From Chlamydiota bacterium (GTDB lineage: Bacteria; Chlamydiota; Chlamydiia; Chlamydiales; JABDDJ01), in assembly GCA_013287645.1 (NCBI GenBank), contig JABDDJ010000009.1:1-59201 (forward strand): a DNA stretch of 59,201 nucleotides, given 5' to 3'. Positions 58,974-59,201 of the stretch are shown one piece after another. Position 1 is the stretch's first letter. Each line of letters starts with the position of its first letter. The notes beneath the pieces are model-generated. The model worked only from the letters and a program-made list of their open reading frames with translations. It was not told the origin of the DNA and made no database searches. A program made the position numbers and the translations under genes.

Positions 58974-59201
58974 ATGGAAAATATACTTTCGAACAAAATA
59001 ATTGGTGCTGCAATAGAAGTGCATCGTTCATTAGGAGGACCTGGGTTACTTGAAAGCGTATATGAATCAGCATTATGCCATGAACTCACATTGCAAGGCT
59101 TAAAAATACAAAGACAAGTACCTGTACAGGTTACTTATAAGGGAATAATCATCAAAGAACCTTTATATGTGGATATTTTAGTTGATAACAGGGTAATTAT
59201 T
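58974..59201 (+). CDS. GxxExxY-family protein, truncated by the window edge
   Basis: Seventy-six codons are open from ATG 58974 to the window end. The family name motif is at residues 24-30 (G-L-L-E-S-V-Y), preceded by IIGAAIEVHRSLGGPG, which is typical. The later VQVTYKGIIIKEPLYVDILVD (D in a beta strand) fits the PDDEXK-like fold proposed for the family. Function is not established. The gene has no separate ribosome binding site apart from the ggcgcaaag of the repeat itself. It lies directly behind a tRNA gene, a common entry site for mobile DNA. Complete proteins of the family are about 120-130 residues. Confidence 0.85.
   Translation, partial: MENILSNKIIGAAIEVHRSLGGPGLLESVYESALCHELTLQGLKIQRQVPVQVTYKGIIIKEPLYVDILVDNRVII

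Overview
The window looks like a piece of chromosome from an environmental (amoeba-type) member of the Chlamydiae. Two blocks support this. The first is acpP-fabG-fabD-fabH facing recR-bamA-ompH-lpxD, followed by pdhABC. As I recall it, this is the Chlamydia trachomatis CT236-CT247 neighbourhood. The second is lon facing a dnaJ-rpsU-tsaB run, as in CT341-CT344. A cysteine-rich, porin-like surface protein, a cysteine-rich BamA and an inclusion-membrane-like protein fit the same picture. No rRNA, IS element, CRISPR array or replication origin was seen.

Layout. 1-4.1 kb: small accessory genes (Ntn-hydrolase, a J-domain protein, membrane proteins, an MFS transporter). 4.1-11.7 kb: a membrane protein, a PutP-like symporter, a secreted thioredoxin-like protein, a 914-residue protein of unknown function and BrnQ. 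11.7-14.9 kb: a two-gene NHEJ operon (ku-ligD). 15-25 kb: fatty-acid synthesis genes, a HigBA-type toxin-antitoxin module, recR, the bamA-ompH-lpxD envelope operon and an Inc-like gene. 25.1-32.6 kb: pdhCBA (minus strand), a GltP-like symporter, the porin and a YddG-like exporter. 32.9-44.5 kb: a small secreted pair, a metallo-hydrolase, dnaJ, rpsU, tsaB, dgt, a SopB/IpgD-like phosphatase, lon, an ADP-heptose-type nucleotidyltransferase and a rhomboid protease. 44.5-52.3 kb: a five-gene exopolysaccharide locus (two TPR proteins, a TPR/beta-barrel exporter, a cellulose-synthase-like GT2 and a GH26-like hydrolase). 52.3-57.3 kb: a signalling operon facing it (response regulator, PAS kinase, STAS-HPt-REC-GGDEF-like hybrid). 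57.3 kb to the end: gnd, tRNA-Arg(CCT) and a truncated GxxExxY gene.

How the parts may work together. The pdh, fab and lpxD genes supply acetyl-CoA, acyl chains and lipid A. BamA and OmpH insert and escort outer-membrane proteins such as the porin and the EPS exporter. The EPS locus has a synthase, an export channel and a processing hydrolase. The synthase lacks the C-terminal PilZ domain, and a separate PilZ-like protein is encoded beside the locus. The adjacent signalling operon contains every step of a His-Asp-His-Asp phosphorelay.

Superimposed on the genes are several unrelated long inverted repeats whose arms are mostly built of short 8-9 bp tandem units. One family, (R)CGCAAAG, occurs as a hairpin at three gene ends and as a single arm that runs directly into the start codon of the GxxExxY gene beside a tRNA.
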